Assembly: GCA_020086605.1 (NCBI GenBank)
Contig: JACBWW010000015.1
Span: 19,934,874 to 19,998,873 of the forward strand
DNA length: 64,000 nucleotides
Direction: 5' to 3'
Source: Lanius collurio
Lineage: Eukaryota; Chordata; Aves; Passeriformes; Laniidae
The stretch's first letter is position 1. Each line of letters begins with the position of its first letter. The notes beneath the pieces are model-generated. The model did not search any database, had not been told where the DNA came from, and worked only from the letters and a program-made list of their open reading frames with translations. This document shows, piece after piece, positions 1 through 13,400 of the stretch. The translations under genes and the position numbers were made by a program.

Positions 1-3000
1 CTAAATGTGTTTTGGTCTTTAGTTGCCTACATAAAGGTGCTTAGAGATTTAGTGGAATTTTTCACATTAGCAGCTGGCTCTAAATCAAATCAATGAGATT
101 TAAGTATTTCCATCCTACAAAGAAAAGGTGGCTGTCTTGGCTTTCTAAGCACTTAAATACATTTGTGAGCCTGCTCTTTCATAGTTTTAGTATTACTTTG
201 TGCAGAAGAATTTGGATACTGATATTTCTAGTCCATGAGATATTCCAATGTTTCCATAAAAAAATTCAGAACAAAATATCTGCATTTTAATGTGTCCCAC
301 AGCATGAATTTTTAGAGAAACTTCCATACACAGTGATCAAAATATCTTGGTTTTCTACTGCTAAATTCAAGTTCTTTGAAGTTCTAATTCATATAAAAGT
401 TTTAATATATGTAATGGGCTAAAATTCAAGTACTTTTAAAAACAATTTTTAAAAGGACAGAAAGCATAACTAAAGAAAATATTTCTGCACTGTTTAACTG
501 CATTTTTCAACACAAATTTACTCTGTTTGTGGAATTAAGTAATGAAATATACAGGTAAGTCACAGGCAATTTCTGGTGCATTATTGCTTTAGGTGTATTT
601 GCTAAAATGCAGATAGAGCAAAATAATAGAGTATGAGGTTAGCTTGCTTTTTCTTAATCTTTCTGCTATAAGACTTAACCATCAATGGAAAGGATAGCAA
701 GCATTAATGGGAAAGGCTGAAAAATTTAGTCAGTGTGTTAGTTTCTTCAGTTAATAAAACACCAAAGACTGTGTATTTTTTGTACCTTTTTATTTTTGCT
801 TTTGTAAAGACTTTGGCAAATTGACTCTTCACACCTACACTGAAAATTGTCAGCAGCCCACAGCAAGGCAGCACTTTGCTGTCCACATTATTACCTGTTT
901 TGTGCAGTGGTGCTTCAAGGATATTGAACAATATGTAAAATTTTTACATTCTCTAAATCTGAAGGGGATTATTTGAACCTCATAGGAAAACTGTGCATAA
1001 AAAGGCAATGTTATGCTCCAAGCAATGTGAACTAAGAAAGAATATATTAATACAGCCTGAGACCAATAAAGCTGTAACTGCAAATCCACTGTGGCTGTAA
1101 ATGGTTTTCCTTTAATAATGAAATACCACACTGGCAAAAATGAAGATATAACTCATGCTATCCCAACCCTTACTGGACTACAAAATAATGGTATTTTAAA
1201 ACAGAGAGTCCTTTAATTCTCTAGACTGCTCTTTGGTCATGTTTCCAGTTTTCTTCTGCAACTAGGAGGGCTAAAATCTTACTTGAAAGGAAGTGGAAAC
1301 TGAGACTGTCACGCAGTCACTTGTTCTGGGGCTTGAAGTGAAACTCCAGATATCCCAACACTGGCAGAAACACCACAGTTGGCAGGAGTACTGATGACCA
1401 AATTTCTCTGTAAAACAAAGCACACTTTGGCACTGAAGCTAAGTTTCTTGGTTTGAGGAAAGAAAGAAAGAAAAACATTTATTCAATTAAGGAAAACTTA
1501 TTTGCTTGTAGGAAGGGAAAAAATATCTTTTCAGTGAACATAGAAGAATAATCTTTTGCTGCAAAAATCTTTAGAAGTTTCTGAAAGCTTAAATTATTTC
1601 TTTTTAAAGAAAAATAACTGTTTCCATTGAAAAGAGCTGTGAGGATCTCTTCTGCAGCTCAGAGAATCCAAGCCAGAAGCTACAACTCAGCCTTAGCCAG
1701 AATTTTTGTTTTAGTGAGTTATTTGAGCTGTCCCTCTTCTGTTCCTATTATTTCTTATGTGCATGCTGCTTCTCTGCCCAAGTTTGATCTAGCAGAAGTC
1801 AGCTGCCTTTGAAGTTGACAAGATTATCTCAGAGGGACATTGTTCTCTTGATGCTTCAGGGGGCAGAAAGTTGCATCAGGACACTCCAACATAGAACCTG
1901 AGTTGCATGACACAGTGTAAGGCAAAGACGCTTGGCTTTTTCTCTTTCTTTCCCTCCCAACCCCTTGTGTGAGGCTGAAGAGGCTTTTCCACACCTATAC
2001 CTACAATATGGGTGGCTATTGCAGGGTTGCAGCACTTTGTGCCCTTTCAGTGAGTTGCAGGGAGCCACCACAGTGATCATCTCCGGGTGCAGGGACAGTA
2101 CGCTGAGCACTCCTTGGGGTGCTGCTATTCAGATAACAGTAAACCATTACTCATTTAGGCATTCAGATCGTTTCTCTGGGTCTCAAAACTCAAGGAAGGG
2201 ATTCTGTCCTCATACCTTCATGCCTCTTAGATCTTGCAGAGATTTCATTTCAGTCGATAAAATAATATTCTTTTCTGTATCCTTCTTCAGCATTAACATT
2301 TCAGGTGGTGGCAATAAAAGGTTAGAGTCCCTCTTATCACATCAGAAACAGTACTAACCTGGGATGAATTCACTCTCTGTTCAGATTTGACATCTTTATT
2401 GAAGGCTTTCTGCTGCAGTGGTTATTACTTTCCTCACCCATTCTAACTTTAGGTCCTACGTCAGCAGAAAACAAGCACAGAAGCAGAGCACTGGCGCTAA
2501 CTCCCTGCCATATGCTCCAATGAACTTGGCAAAAGTGTCAGTGTGTGGCCCCACCACTTTCTGAGGCAAGTTTGTATTACTGTGGGATCCTTTTCAATAA
2601 TGCTGAAAACACAGTCCAGCTAAGGAGAACTTACACGTTTGCATCTCATGGGTGCAAATACCCAAGTTTGTCCAAATGAGGTGCCAGAAATTCATTGTCT
2701 ACCATCAGATTTCTGTTGAGCACCAGCCTCTATCACCTGCAATAAACAGGATGTGTCACAGTCTTAAGATATAGCAATGTAATTTTTTTAAACAGAAGTT
2801 GTGTCACTCTTCTCCCAATTAACAAGTAATAGGACAGGAGGTAGTGGCCTTAAGTTGCATTAGGGGAGGTTCAGGCTGGATATAAGAAAGATTTCTTCAC
2901 AGGAAAGGTTGTCAATCATTGAAACAGGCTGTCCAGGGAAGCAGTTGATTTATGATCCCTGGAGGTATATGTGTAGATGAGGCACTTCGGGACAGGGTTT

Positions 3001-4199
3001 AGTGAACTTGGCAACATTGGGTTAGCAGCTGGACTCAATGACCTTAAAGATTTTTTCCAACCTAAACAGTTCTATGGTACCACACATAATGCCAAGCTGT
3101 TACTATTTTCCTCATCCCATGAATAAAACATCACTGTGGCTGGAAGCTCTGTGGCTTAGCTCCTGGGAGTTCCTGCATGTGAAGACATTCCAAAACTGTC
3201 ACTTATAGCTAGAAGCTGTCATGAAGGAAAAAAAAAATCTTAATTACTGAAATAAGTAGAGTTGACTAATGAGTTAGGCTGTTTATGAGGTCATTTTTTC
3301 CACAGTTTTTCCTGAGAGTTGACAAAGAGGGAGAAGAGCAAACATTCTGCACTTCATTCTCATTGTGGTTGAAGTTTTGTGATTAATTGCCATCGGCTGC
3401 CTTGATCCATTAAGGTGCAGAGCACAGGACTATTACAAGATCATGTTTTGATAGCCTTTAACTCTAGAGCTCTGCTTAGGTTTCTTTCACAGAAGTTGGA
3501 GAAATTGCTGTGAGAAGGAGAGATACCAAAATTTCACAGTGGGTCCTGGGAAGGGAGAGAATTGGCTGATTAGACTGCCCAGGTAAGAGGCTTGCTTTGA
3601 GGACTGTGTTCCTATCCCATGGCACAACAAGTACCTAAGAAAAGAATAAAAAAACCTTTCCATTACTAATGGAGCAGATACGATCAAGGCTAGTTGCAAC
3701 TTTTCAAATTTTAATAAATAGAGGACCCATTTTTATGTAAAGGAAAAACCCCCACCCGTACTCTAACTGCAGAGCCTCTCCCTGCTGGGGCACCTTGTTA
3801 GAGCTACATCCTCTCCCTATTCTGGTGGCCCTTGTATCCTGTTGGTTGCAGGATGGCAGCTCTCTCAGGCACACTCTGTATCTTTAATATGAGGCAGCTG
3901 TGATTTTCACCAAGGCCACTTTACACAGCCTAAAAAAGAGCCAGATGAGAGCTGTTGTTGCTTGTTTTGCTCCTCTGTTCCTGACTGTGTTATCCCCCTC
4001 TGCCTGGGCTCCCTTGCTGCTCACAAATGTCTGCTTTAAAAGTATCCCAAGCAACAGTATGAAAGCTGGTGATGTATAGCATATCCTAAGGAAAGATTTG
4101 CTTCTGTTCAAAAACCTTCCTGACCTCATGACTGAAGAAGAACAAAATAATGTATTAACAAAAACATGATTCACTGCCAAAGAAAAGGAGTTCCTGTAA
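1..4199. other. Upstream intergenic region
   Basis: AT-rich DNA with no ORF that looks like a real exon or protein. The only recognisable element is the CR1 fragment at 2826-3078. Open frames here are short and lack coding character. Confidence 0.6.
2826..3078 (+). mobile_element. CR1 LINE 3' fragment
   Basis: Shows the standard avian CR1 3' module: GGACAGGAGG, then GGGGAGGTTCAGGCTGGAT, ATTTCTTCAC, GAAACAGGCTGTCCAGGGA, and the end GACCTTAAAGA..TTTCCAACCTAAA..TTCTATGG. It is 5'-truncated, diverged, in plus orientation, and lies upstream of EMCN. Confidence 0.88.
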
Positions 4200-4428
4200 G
4201 GACTGAAACAATAAATCTCCTCTGTACTGAACTCCCAGAGGGAGTATGTTGTGTTTCCTCCTGTTCTTTATCAAAGTCCCCAAAATAAGCAGGAATGGGC
4301 AGTGACCAGGCGCAGTCACCACACACCTTTTTCCATGGAGTAATTAAGGCCTGCCTCAGAGTGAGAGAGCACTCCCTGCCCAGCTGCACAAGGAAGAGCT
4401 GACAGCACTACCACCACTACTACCAAGC
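4200..4428 (+). promoter_or_regulatory. EMCN: Candidate EMCN promoter and 5' UTR
   Basis: Region directly upstream of the start codon. Motifs seen by eye that fit endothelial regulators: AACAAT (SOX-like) at 4207-4212, TTTCCTC (ETS, reverse) at 4254-4260, TTATC (GATA, reverse) at 4268-4272, GGAATG (TEAD-like or ETS core) at 4292-4297, the E-box CAGCTG at 4381-4386, and AAGGAAG (ETS) at 4390-4396. There is no clear TATA box and the region is not CpG-rich. The transcription start cannot be placed from sequence. A three-codon upstream ORF (ATG GAG TAA) lies at 4335-4343 and would be in the leader if transcription starts upstream of it. Confidence 0.45.
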
Positions 4429-4489
4429 ATGAAGCTGCTGGGGATTGCCTCCTTTTTCCTTGCTGTACTCTGTGTTTGCACTGTAGGAG
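4429..4489 (+). CDS. EMCN: EMCN exon 1, signal peptide
   Basis: ATG has an A at -3. It encodes MKLLGIASFFLAVLCVCTVG: one basic residue, then a hydrophobic core, as in a cleavable signal peptide. Cleavage near residue 20 is inferred. The donor GTAAGT begins at 4490 and leaves one G, so the junction is phase 1. The exon is joined to the downstream mucin exons because phase matches and because endomucin begins in this way. Confidence 0.9.
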
Positions 4490-7400
4490 GTAAGTTCTTT
4501 GGCTTTTCTGGATAGACACTTGTCACATCTCTCGAGTGGTTTGTGAACAAAAGCTTGGCTGTCAGTCACTGGGTGCTTTTTTTTGTTTCTGCTGCAGTGA
4601 TTGAAAGACTGTGTGGTGGAGGGGAAGGTACTAACTGGCAGTTGAGTTATATGTGTTCTGTGAAAAACTTTCCTGCCATTGTATTTTTTTGACAGCTTTC
4701 TTTCTAAGTGTCATGAAGCTCCTAAATCTGAGAGGAGTTAAAAGCAGAGGTGTATTTACAAAAGTTTTCAGTTCTGTTTTTCTTCTACACATTAAAGCAT
4801 TTTTCGTAAAGATGGCTTTAAGGGGGGAGTTGAATCTGAAAGATTTTGAAATTTTTGCTTTTGCAGATCAGATCCATCCTGATAGATTTCCCTGGCACTA
4901 TGCCAGGAGTAAATTTGGCCAAGGATTTATCTCAGACATAATCTTAGTTTTGCCCCCAAAGATACAGGGGATTACAACATTTATCAAGTGTCAGATAATG
5001 AGGGGTGCAAGCCTAGGGGTCATATTAGTTACTGGGTGCAATATCTTTTAGGTACTATTCTTAAATGCACATATTTAATCAAGCTTTTAGTGTTCAGGTG
5101 GTCACTGAACTGATGTTTGCATTGTTCTTCAGCTTGAAAGACCATGTTTTTAAAATAGAATTAACTAATAAAACCTGAAGGGGTAAGAGAAACTGCAAGG
5201 AGGGCCAGAGTCTATCACCACCTTTGTCAAAAGACACATTTAAAGTAAAATCTGCCTTTTATCTGTACTTTCATTTCACAACCTTCTGGGCCAAAACTTT
5301 CACAAACGCCTAGAGATTGCCTGAAAAGGATCTATTAATCAGACCTTCAAAAAATGATAATACTAGATTAACTGATCTAACCAAAGTTAATCAACTTTTG
5401 CTCAGGTTATATGTTGAAATATAGTCTTTTGTGGTATATGTTACACTATTTCTTGGACTCACTGCTGTTAGGAAAACAGATCAATAAAAGAGATTAAAAA
5501 TAAGTTTGTGCCACAGAAAGAACTGCTTTTAAAATTATGTTAAGTAAGTACAAGCCCCAAAAGTCTGTGTTGAAATACTATTTATTCTCTGTCTGCTACT
5601 CCCAGTAAAAATAGCCTTCCTGTCATTGTCGAAGCTTTAATTTCACTATTTCTGAAAAGCAAAGTGAAGATGCATCAAAAGAGCATCAAAAAGAGCAACA
5701 GTCCATAAAGCTTGCCACAAAGCAACATGCAAAGGTGGGAGGAATCCTGCTAATTTTGTACAATCCTTTCTTAAAAAAGGATTTTTCCTCCTCTGCATGA
5801 TATGAACATGGCACAACCGATGACAGTGAATAAGCAGATTTTATATATGATACATTTGTTCTGAACAATTTTGGTTCTACAAAAGTATTTTTAAACACTT
5901 AATTGCAAGGTAGATGCGGTAGTGAAATTCTGTTGGCAAATTCACATTAGAAAATTAAGAAAATTTGTGGGGAAATTTGGACTATGTCTTTATCTACCTT
6001 GTGAAAGCAAAGTTATGTGCTCTGGTCAAGCTTCCTTCAGGCTACCCAATGCATCAACCTTTTGAGACAGAAGTAGGTTTATTGTCTGTTGTGCAAAGAT
6101 GGACCAAAGTATTTGGATTTCCACTTTTTGTGATCTCTAAAGTGCTCTGGACATCTGGGCTGTAGCAGCAGAATCTTGTAATCTGAAGCTGGGAAGTGAT
6201 TGTCAGAAGACTCACACCAGTCTCCCTTGTGCTCAGTCTCCCTTTTTTTGAGCATTTGGAGACAGCAACAAGACTTTTCTGCAGTTGTTTTTAGTATTTT
6301 AAAATTATGATCAGTAATATTTAGAGAAGGTCAGATCACACCACAGTGCTTTAATTCTCCCTCCCCCAGAATTTGGAGAAGTTTGCCTTCAAAGCTCACA
6401 AACACAAATGTGTGGGCTTGCAAATTTTTCATGTGCTACACGCAAGGTGCTTGTCTGTGTATCTTTTGTATATCATACAGAAGTGGACTAGAAAATTTCC
6501 ACTGTGGCTAGTAAAGAACACCTGGTCTCCTGTGGGGCTTCCAAATTTCATGCTTTTTGTTCAGCTATATGCTCAGAGTGCCTTTCTATAAAATTTTCTA
6601 ATTTGTCTTGGGATCTTTCAGCCTCAAAAGTCCCTATTGTTTTGGAGGGGTCTGCTCTCTGTCAGCACCTTGCTGGGGGCTCAGTTATGTACAGATGTGG
6701 AAGCTGATAGCCTCCTGACAACTCATTCCTCCTATCTTGACTTTTCTCAACCTTCTGGGAGTTAAATCACATGCTTAAAACAGGAGTTCCTTCATGCTCA
6801 TCTCAGGGTGTTCACTCCTCCTGGCATATTGTCTTTTATTCTTACCTGTTCCAAGATGTAACGTGAATAAAAATGCTTTCTGGGTTGGTTCACAGCATTT
6901 CCAGCTTTAAACAGACAACACTGGAATGTGTCACGTAATACAATGTCAAATTACAGTAATCAAATACAAAAGCTCTTGAGTCTGCCTTAGGATGTAGTTA
7001 CTTTTAAAATGTGCAAAGGTGAAGTTTGTTCTTCAAAAAGGTGAGAGAAGCCTTGGCACGTGCTTATAATGTAAGTGCTTGGATGTTGCATCTTCCTGCA
7101 CCTTGGTCTTGCAATACAGCGTGGCTGCGGCTGCCCGGCACAGCAAACGCCCTCCCCGAAGTGCTGGCGGTGCAGCACTGCAGCCTTCTCACGCTGGCAC
7201 CCCGGCTGGCCTCTCGCAGCACTGATGGCAGAGCAGAGTGGGCTGCGCTCCTCCCAGCATCGGCCTGGGCGTGCTCAGGCTGTGCGCCCGAGCGGAGGAG
7301 CTGGGATGTCTCACCTTGCGCTGGGCACGTCCGGGGGTGGGTTATTAACGCCCGATTGCTGACCCCTGGTGACAGCTAGAAGTAGCTTTATCCGAGTGCT

Positions 7401-10400
7401 CTGTCAAAATTGATGGCACTACAAAAAAACAAGGCTGTTTTTCTTTTTTTTGAAAGGTAGGAGGAAATCTTGGCATTCAGAGTTGGGTCCAAGTGCCCTT
7501 GAAGTAATTTGGAGCTGTTCCATTTCACTGTGGATCAACCCTAAAATAAGTGTTTCCCAACCCACTTCCTCATTAATGGGACGTCGTGTAGCACCCCAAA
7601 CCTACAGTCCAGCTGATTAATCCCAACTCCCAGGCTGATAGCTTAAGAAAAATTCCACTGAGCCAGAGCTCCTGTAGTGATTACAAACATTTGCAGCTAT
7701 CTGAACTCTGCTCTTGCTGATGTAAACTAGAGGAGATGGATAGCCTTTTTCTTTTCCATCTTCTGTGCTCTCAGCTCACAAGCCTTCAAGTATTTAAAAA
7801 AATTAATTTTTAAAATTAAATTCTAACTAAACTGTTTTGAGAAGTGAAAGCTTTTGAGAATGGTATCCCCTCACTCGGGGTTATTATTCATGTTTGTTCT
7901 CTGGACAAGCAGCAAGGCACAGACTGTCATAGCTGGATCATTGTCTCACTTCTGAAAATTTGAGAAATGTGAATAGGCTTTAGATAAGACTTTTTACACC
8001 TTTAACTTGCTTAAGCCAAAACTTGGAAAGTCTTGTGAATTTGCCTGTTGTGAAAAAAAAAAAAAAGTATTTGGTGCTTTTACTGTTCCTAGCAGTTTGC
8101 CAAGACTAGCTTCGTCAAAAATCAAATTACAGTGCTGGAGTTTATCATACCCTTTGATTGAATATTGAATTTTTATCCCTGTAGAGATTTTTTCGTTGTT
8201 TGGGGGTTTTTTTTCCTGCTGCCACATTCTTTCAATTCATTAGATCATTTGCATATTGGGCCAGTTTTTGCCTAATGGATTTTAAAGGTGTATTTATTGC
8301 TGGACAGAAGAAAACTGCATGTTGTAGCCCCAAACCTGAAAGCAAGTTTACTGTATTTACTGAGGGTAGGAGCAGATGGCTTGATACCCGCTTGGTTATG
8401 ATTTACGGCCAAAATAAATGGAAACTGAATATGAAGGGCAAGTTGCCTACAGCATTCAGCTCCAAACCTGGGAACACATAATGCTGTATAACATGCCCCA
8501 AAAATGGTTGTATCTTCTGAAAATTTACCAGAATGTTTTCTCTTTTCTTTAGCTGACTCTTTTTATCTATAGTCAAACCTAGAGTTCTTATTAATGTTTA
8601 CTAGTTTATAAATTAGGAAAAAAGATCTGCTGAGGTTTGGTTTGGTTTTATGGTGTTTTTTCCTGAATAGGAAAGTACCTTGAATTTGGACTCAGATTGT
8701 TTATACATCTGAGTCCTGAGTGGAAAAACCTGCAAAAGTACTTGAACTTATTTTTTTGTACTGTAATTTGTACTGCAAAAGTACAAATTAAAAATAATCT
8801 TTAAGGAACTCTTAACCTTGGCAAGGGAGTACTTATAATTGGTACTATTCAATAGCCAGACTAAGTTCAACATGTAAAGACTGTAAAATCTCATGGAAAA
8901 CCATAATTTTTATTTATGGCCCTTATGAAGCAGGGGAGAGGGCATTGTTGTTTGTAATTTTTGCTGCAATAGCTCAAGGAAGACTCTTTACTGGGTTTCT
9001 TTTGCAATTCTATAAACAGAGAGAGAAAGTTGGATTTGTGTGTAGCAGGTGTTATTTCCAAATGTAAGTCAAGAATTAAAGATCTGGCTCCTTTAGCAGA
9101 CAAACATCTACTTTTGGTTTCAACTAGCACTCTAAAAATCATGTTTCTCTTTTAAAATAGGTTTCCCTTTTAAGCAGAAGGGTCAAACCTCTGAGTCACA
9201 CCATGTCCTGCCCTGCAAGTCATGGTTCCAGCAGCTGAGATATCAAGTAACCGTATCTTGGCACTTCTCTTGTGAAAATGGACCTTTGGATGCCCTAACA
9301 CTGACATGTGGTATCAGCCAGACCTACCTGCGATAGGAAAAGGGGTTTGACACAATTTAATATGGTGTTATCTCCACATTGTGCCTTCTGGCCCTACCTC
9401 CCCATGCGAGAGGACTGAGCTGATGATCACTTGCTGATATGATGACTTGGAATAAAATTCAGCGTGATCTGCTGGGGTGTTGTAGAAAGGGGTGGGGAGC
9501 TCTCTGCTCCCCCCCCACCGCCTCCCACATGGACTAGAGGCTGGCCTGGAAGGGTCCAAATTAATTTTAAAATACTTTTTTTCTCAGCAGAGTAGACAGC
9601 AACGTCTTTCAGGCCAGACTGACTAGATGATGGTCCAAAAAGGTTATGTTTCAAGCTAGGAACAGGGCAAGGATTTTCTAACTGCTTTTATGTGGAAAGT
9701 GAATGCTTTTCTTTAGTACAAGTGCAAATTCTGTTCTTTTTATCAGTAGATAAGCATAATAGTTTTACAACAATTTTGAATCCCTTTTTTTTTTTTTGTT
9801 CAGTGGCAGTAACATGCTCCTGGGTGTTAGCTGCATGTTGTAGATAGCAATGCACCTCAGGTTTCTGAAACCACAGAGCAAGTGGCACATAATTTTGCAT
9901 CACATTTATCTTCTGTAACCATTCTGCCTTGTGTTATCACTAACAAAATTATGTGTTTTGCTGGGATAGGAACATTACAACAGCCTTGCTGTCTGAAGAT
10001 TTCTATAAGATAAGTATTCATTCTAAAAAGCACATTCAGTTTGTCTTAATGGTGTGATTTCTCAGTGTGGTACTTGCTTTGAGGAGCTCAGTGTAACTTT
10101 AGAGTTAAATTAATTGACATGATGGTATTAATGAGATGTTTATGCTTCTTGTAGATTTCTTCTTTCATAATCTTTAGCAGGAGATTAATGTTGGTTTTGG
10201 GCTTGAGGAATTTGGCTGTTGAGGCAACAGCTGATAAAAATGGCAAAAGCTGTGGATCTTAGTTAGTCTGAGGAAAACAGTGCCAGGAGATTTACTAACC
10301 TTCCTGGCCAATTTGAATTATTTTCCTCTGTAAAATACTTATTTGTTGAGATGTGTTTCCATTGCATATTAATTACTTAGAGTGATCAGAACCCCATATA

Positions 10401-13400
10401 TTTCTTAAATTTTTACTAGTTTTCCTACTTTTTCTCATGCTCATTGTTCTCATGCCAACATTGAGTCTAAGGTTTTTTTTGAAATACAATGTCGATAACT
10501 TTCAAAATGTTATTATATGGGTGCTATCTACCCCAGTGCAAAGACAGCCTGAAATCATCTTTCCTAAACAGATTAATTACTCCTCCTCATCTCAGCATGG
10601 ATTATATATCCCAACAAAATAGATGATGCAAATATAAATGTTTGCAAACTCATTCAAAGGTTATAGAAGCGAGAGTATCACCAAATATTTTCAGACAAAA
10701 TGGCAAAAATAGATGACAATTGCTCTGCAAAGAAACGTGACATTCAAACCCTTTCCACCCAAATTCCTGGTCTCATGTCCAGTAGAGAGGGACAGCCATG
10801 ATACATGGCTAATTCTTCCATGGTCATTTGAAGTCCACAAAAGCAAAAAATTGAGGGTTTCCTTTACCCAGGAATTACAGACACTCTGAAGCTTCTGCCA
10901 AGTTGTCAAACCTCATTTGCCCTTGACTCCTAAAGATGTTCATAAAGTCAGAAATCTGTGGTGTATTGAAGGAAGTTTGGCACCAGTGTGCAATTCCATT
11001 GTAGTTACTCATTCTTGCACAAGACTGTTAAAATCTCATTCTGAAAACTACTGAATTCTTTGAATTGTGGAGCTTTTTGGACATCCTATGGTATCTTACT
11101 CTATTTTCACTCTCATTCCATAACCCTTGAAAATTGTAGCTACACCAAAGGCTGGCTGCCCAGAAAGGCACTTCCAACAGAACAAATTTAGGTTCTATTT
11201 AGGGAGGTTTTTTCTTATAAGAGTAGTGTATTAATATATTTTCTGTGATTCAGAGGACAGCAAGTGTATTTAAGAAACTGTTGGGCTTGCAACAACTCAC
11301 TTGTTTCCAACATACAACAACAAAAAGGACTTACTGGAGATCTATGCCAAATAACCTAATCGCTGAGAAGTGCTAATGACAGCAAGGGAAGGACACAGCA
11401 CACATATTAGAGAAAAACCCTTCCAGTGCACAACAGTTTTTGGTTCTCTGCACATTTTATCCTAATTCAAATGGCTCCAGAGGATTCCATTACTTTTGCA
11501 TTCCCTGTGCTAATGGAGCCATGTCTCGGTGCTCTTGAATTTAGGCAAACTAGTGTGCAATTTATCTTACTGGCTTAGAGACACTTTCTTGTAGTGCACT
11601 GTCTGGTTCTTCTCTAATTGCTTTCACCTTGTATTTCCAAGAGATGGCAGAAAATGCTGTTTCCAGATGCAGAATGTAAAGTAGGGATTAATCATTCATA
11701 GGAGAAAAGGTTGAAGAAGAGCAGAAACAGTTTTGTACGAATGGAACAGCTTATTCACATTTGTAATAGTTGTAGTTGTCATGGGGAATACAATCACACC
11801 AATGGCCAATAAAAGTACAAGGGATGTCTATAGCTGTTCACCTGCATGGTATGATCAGCCCCCAGCTCACCATGGCTTCCCAGAGCACTGACTGGGAGCT
11901 GCAATTTTGGCAGGCCTGAGCATCCTGAAAGTGGGCCACTCTGTTGCGCTAGGAAGCTGCTTCTCAGAGGGGGAGCCAGCGTGGCTAATGCAGCCGTTCC
12001 TGCTGCTCTTTGGTAGGATAAGTCCTCCGTGCTGACACTCTGGTTCAAGTGCTTTTTGTAGTAACAACTTTGTTTTTTAAAAAGCAATACTTTGTAGCAT
12101 AAAGCTTGTAAGAAAAGAGTCTCAGTTTTGCATCTGATTTTAGCAGTTGTATCAGATTGGTAGAAATTCAGAATAACATGTGTTCAATCAGCTTTGCAAG
12201 ATAGAGACCAGGAGATCTTCATCAGCTGTATGTGGCAATTACAGAAATGAGTTATTTTCAAAGTATACCCTTCATCCTTGCATATGAAGTAACTCCAGCA
12301 AGACTGTACTCCACTCAGGGCTTGCAAAGCCCGTTTGGGGCCTTCCCTTTGGGATATTCTGTACCATTTAACCTTTGTTCTAGGCAGTGTGGAAAAGATG
12401 AAGAGAGTCTCAACGGGCCATTGAGAATGGAATTACATTAATTATAGAAGCAATTTACAGTGTTTCCGCAGAGTTTTCTGGCAGGAACTGATTTTTGATG
12501 TTCCAGAGGCTTTCAGAGCTTTGTCAGGAGCAGAGTGGCATGGGCGGGTGTGGCTAAAATGGGTGTCTAGGCTGATCCCGGATGTTCTAAAAATAAATAC
12601 ATCATAGCAGACACTGCAGTGACCCTTTCCTGAATTATACAATTAGTTATGCTGCCGGAGATGCACTGGGATCACAAACACAGCACAGAACTCTATGACT
12701 TTCCTAACTTCTGCAGCACATGGCAAAGGGGAGCTACCAACCAACCCGGGCTCAGCTCTGGCAATTTGATATCTGCCCTACCCAAACACACTTTTTCATG
12801 GGAAACAAAAATAGGCTTGCAAATAGCATGGTGAGGAAAAAGCATTGTAAGCATTGCAGTTTTCTCTCTGCCTTCTGGGTGAGGGTGACTTATACCAACA
12901 CTCTTACTCCTTCCTGTTGCAAGGGAAGGGGCCCTCCTTTATTTCTTTTTTTCTTGTTCTACTCAGCAATGCACATTATGTATAGAGCTTTCTATGTAAA
13001 ATTGCACCCGCTAAGGACATTTTTCAAATTTATTTAGCTTGACTAACACAAGGGTGAGGGGGGTGGCAGTTCATTTTTTGTGCTATAATATAGTCCTCAT
13101 GGACAAACAAATATATCACAATCAAAGGGTGGCAATCTGGTGGTTTAAATGACTTTAAAGGGTTTAATTAAAACCTATTAAATAGTTTTAACAGGTTTAA
13201 ATAAAGAGAATTGCAGAGCTTGGAGCCTTCATTCAAGGCAGGCTGAAGTGCTGATGAGCATGCTGAGCACATTTATTGTTTTATGAAGTGCGAACAATGT
13301 ACTCAATCCCTCTGTAGCACACGGTCATAGAGATATCCACCAAGCTTCACGTGAGCAGAAGGCACACTGAGAAATCTTGTGATTAAAAGCCTTTGATAGG

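Noticed and set aside
1932..2357. 141-aa plus-strand open frame upstream of EMCN
   Set aside because: No domain, no signal peptide and no splice context; low-complexity Ser/Phe composition.
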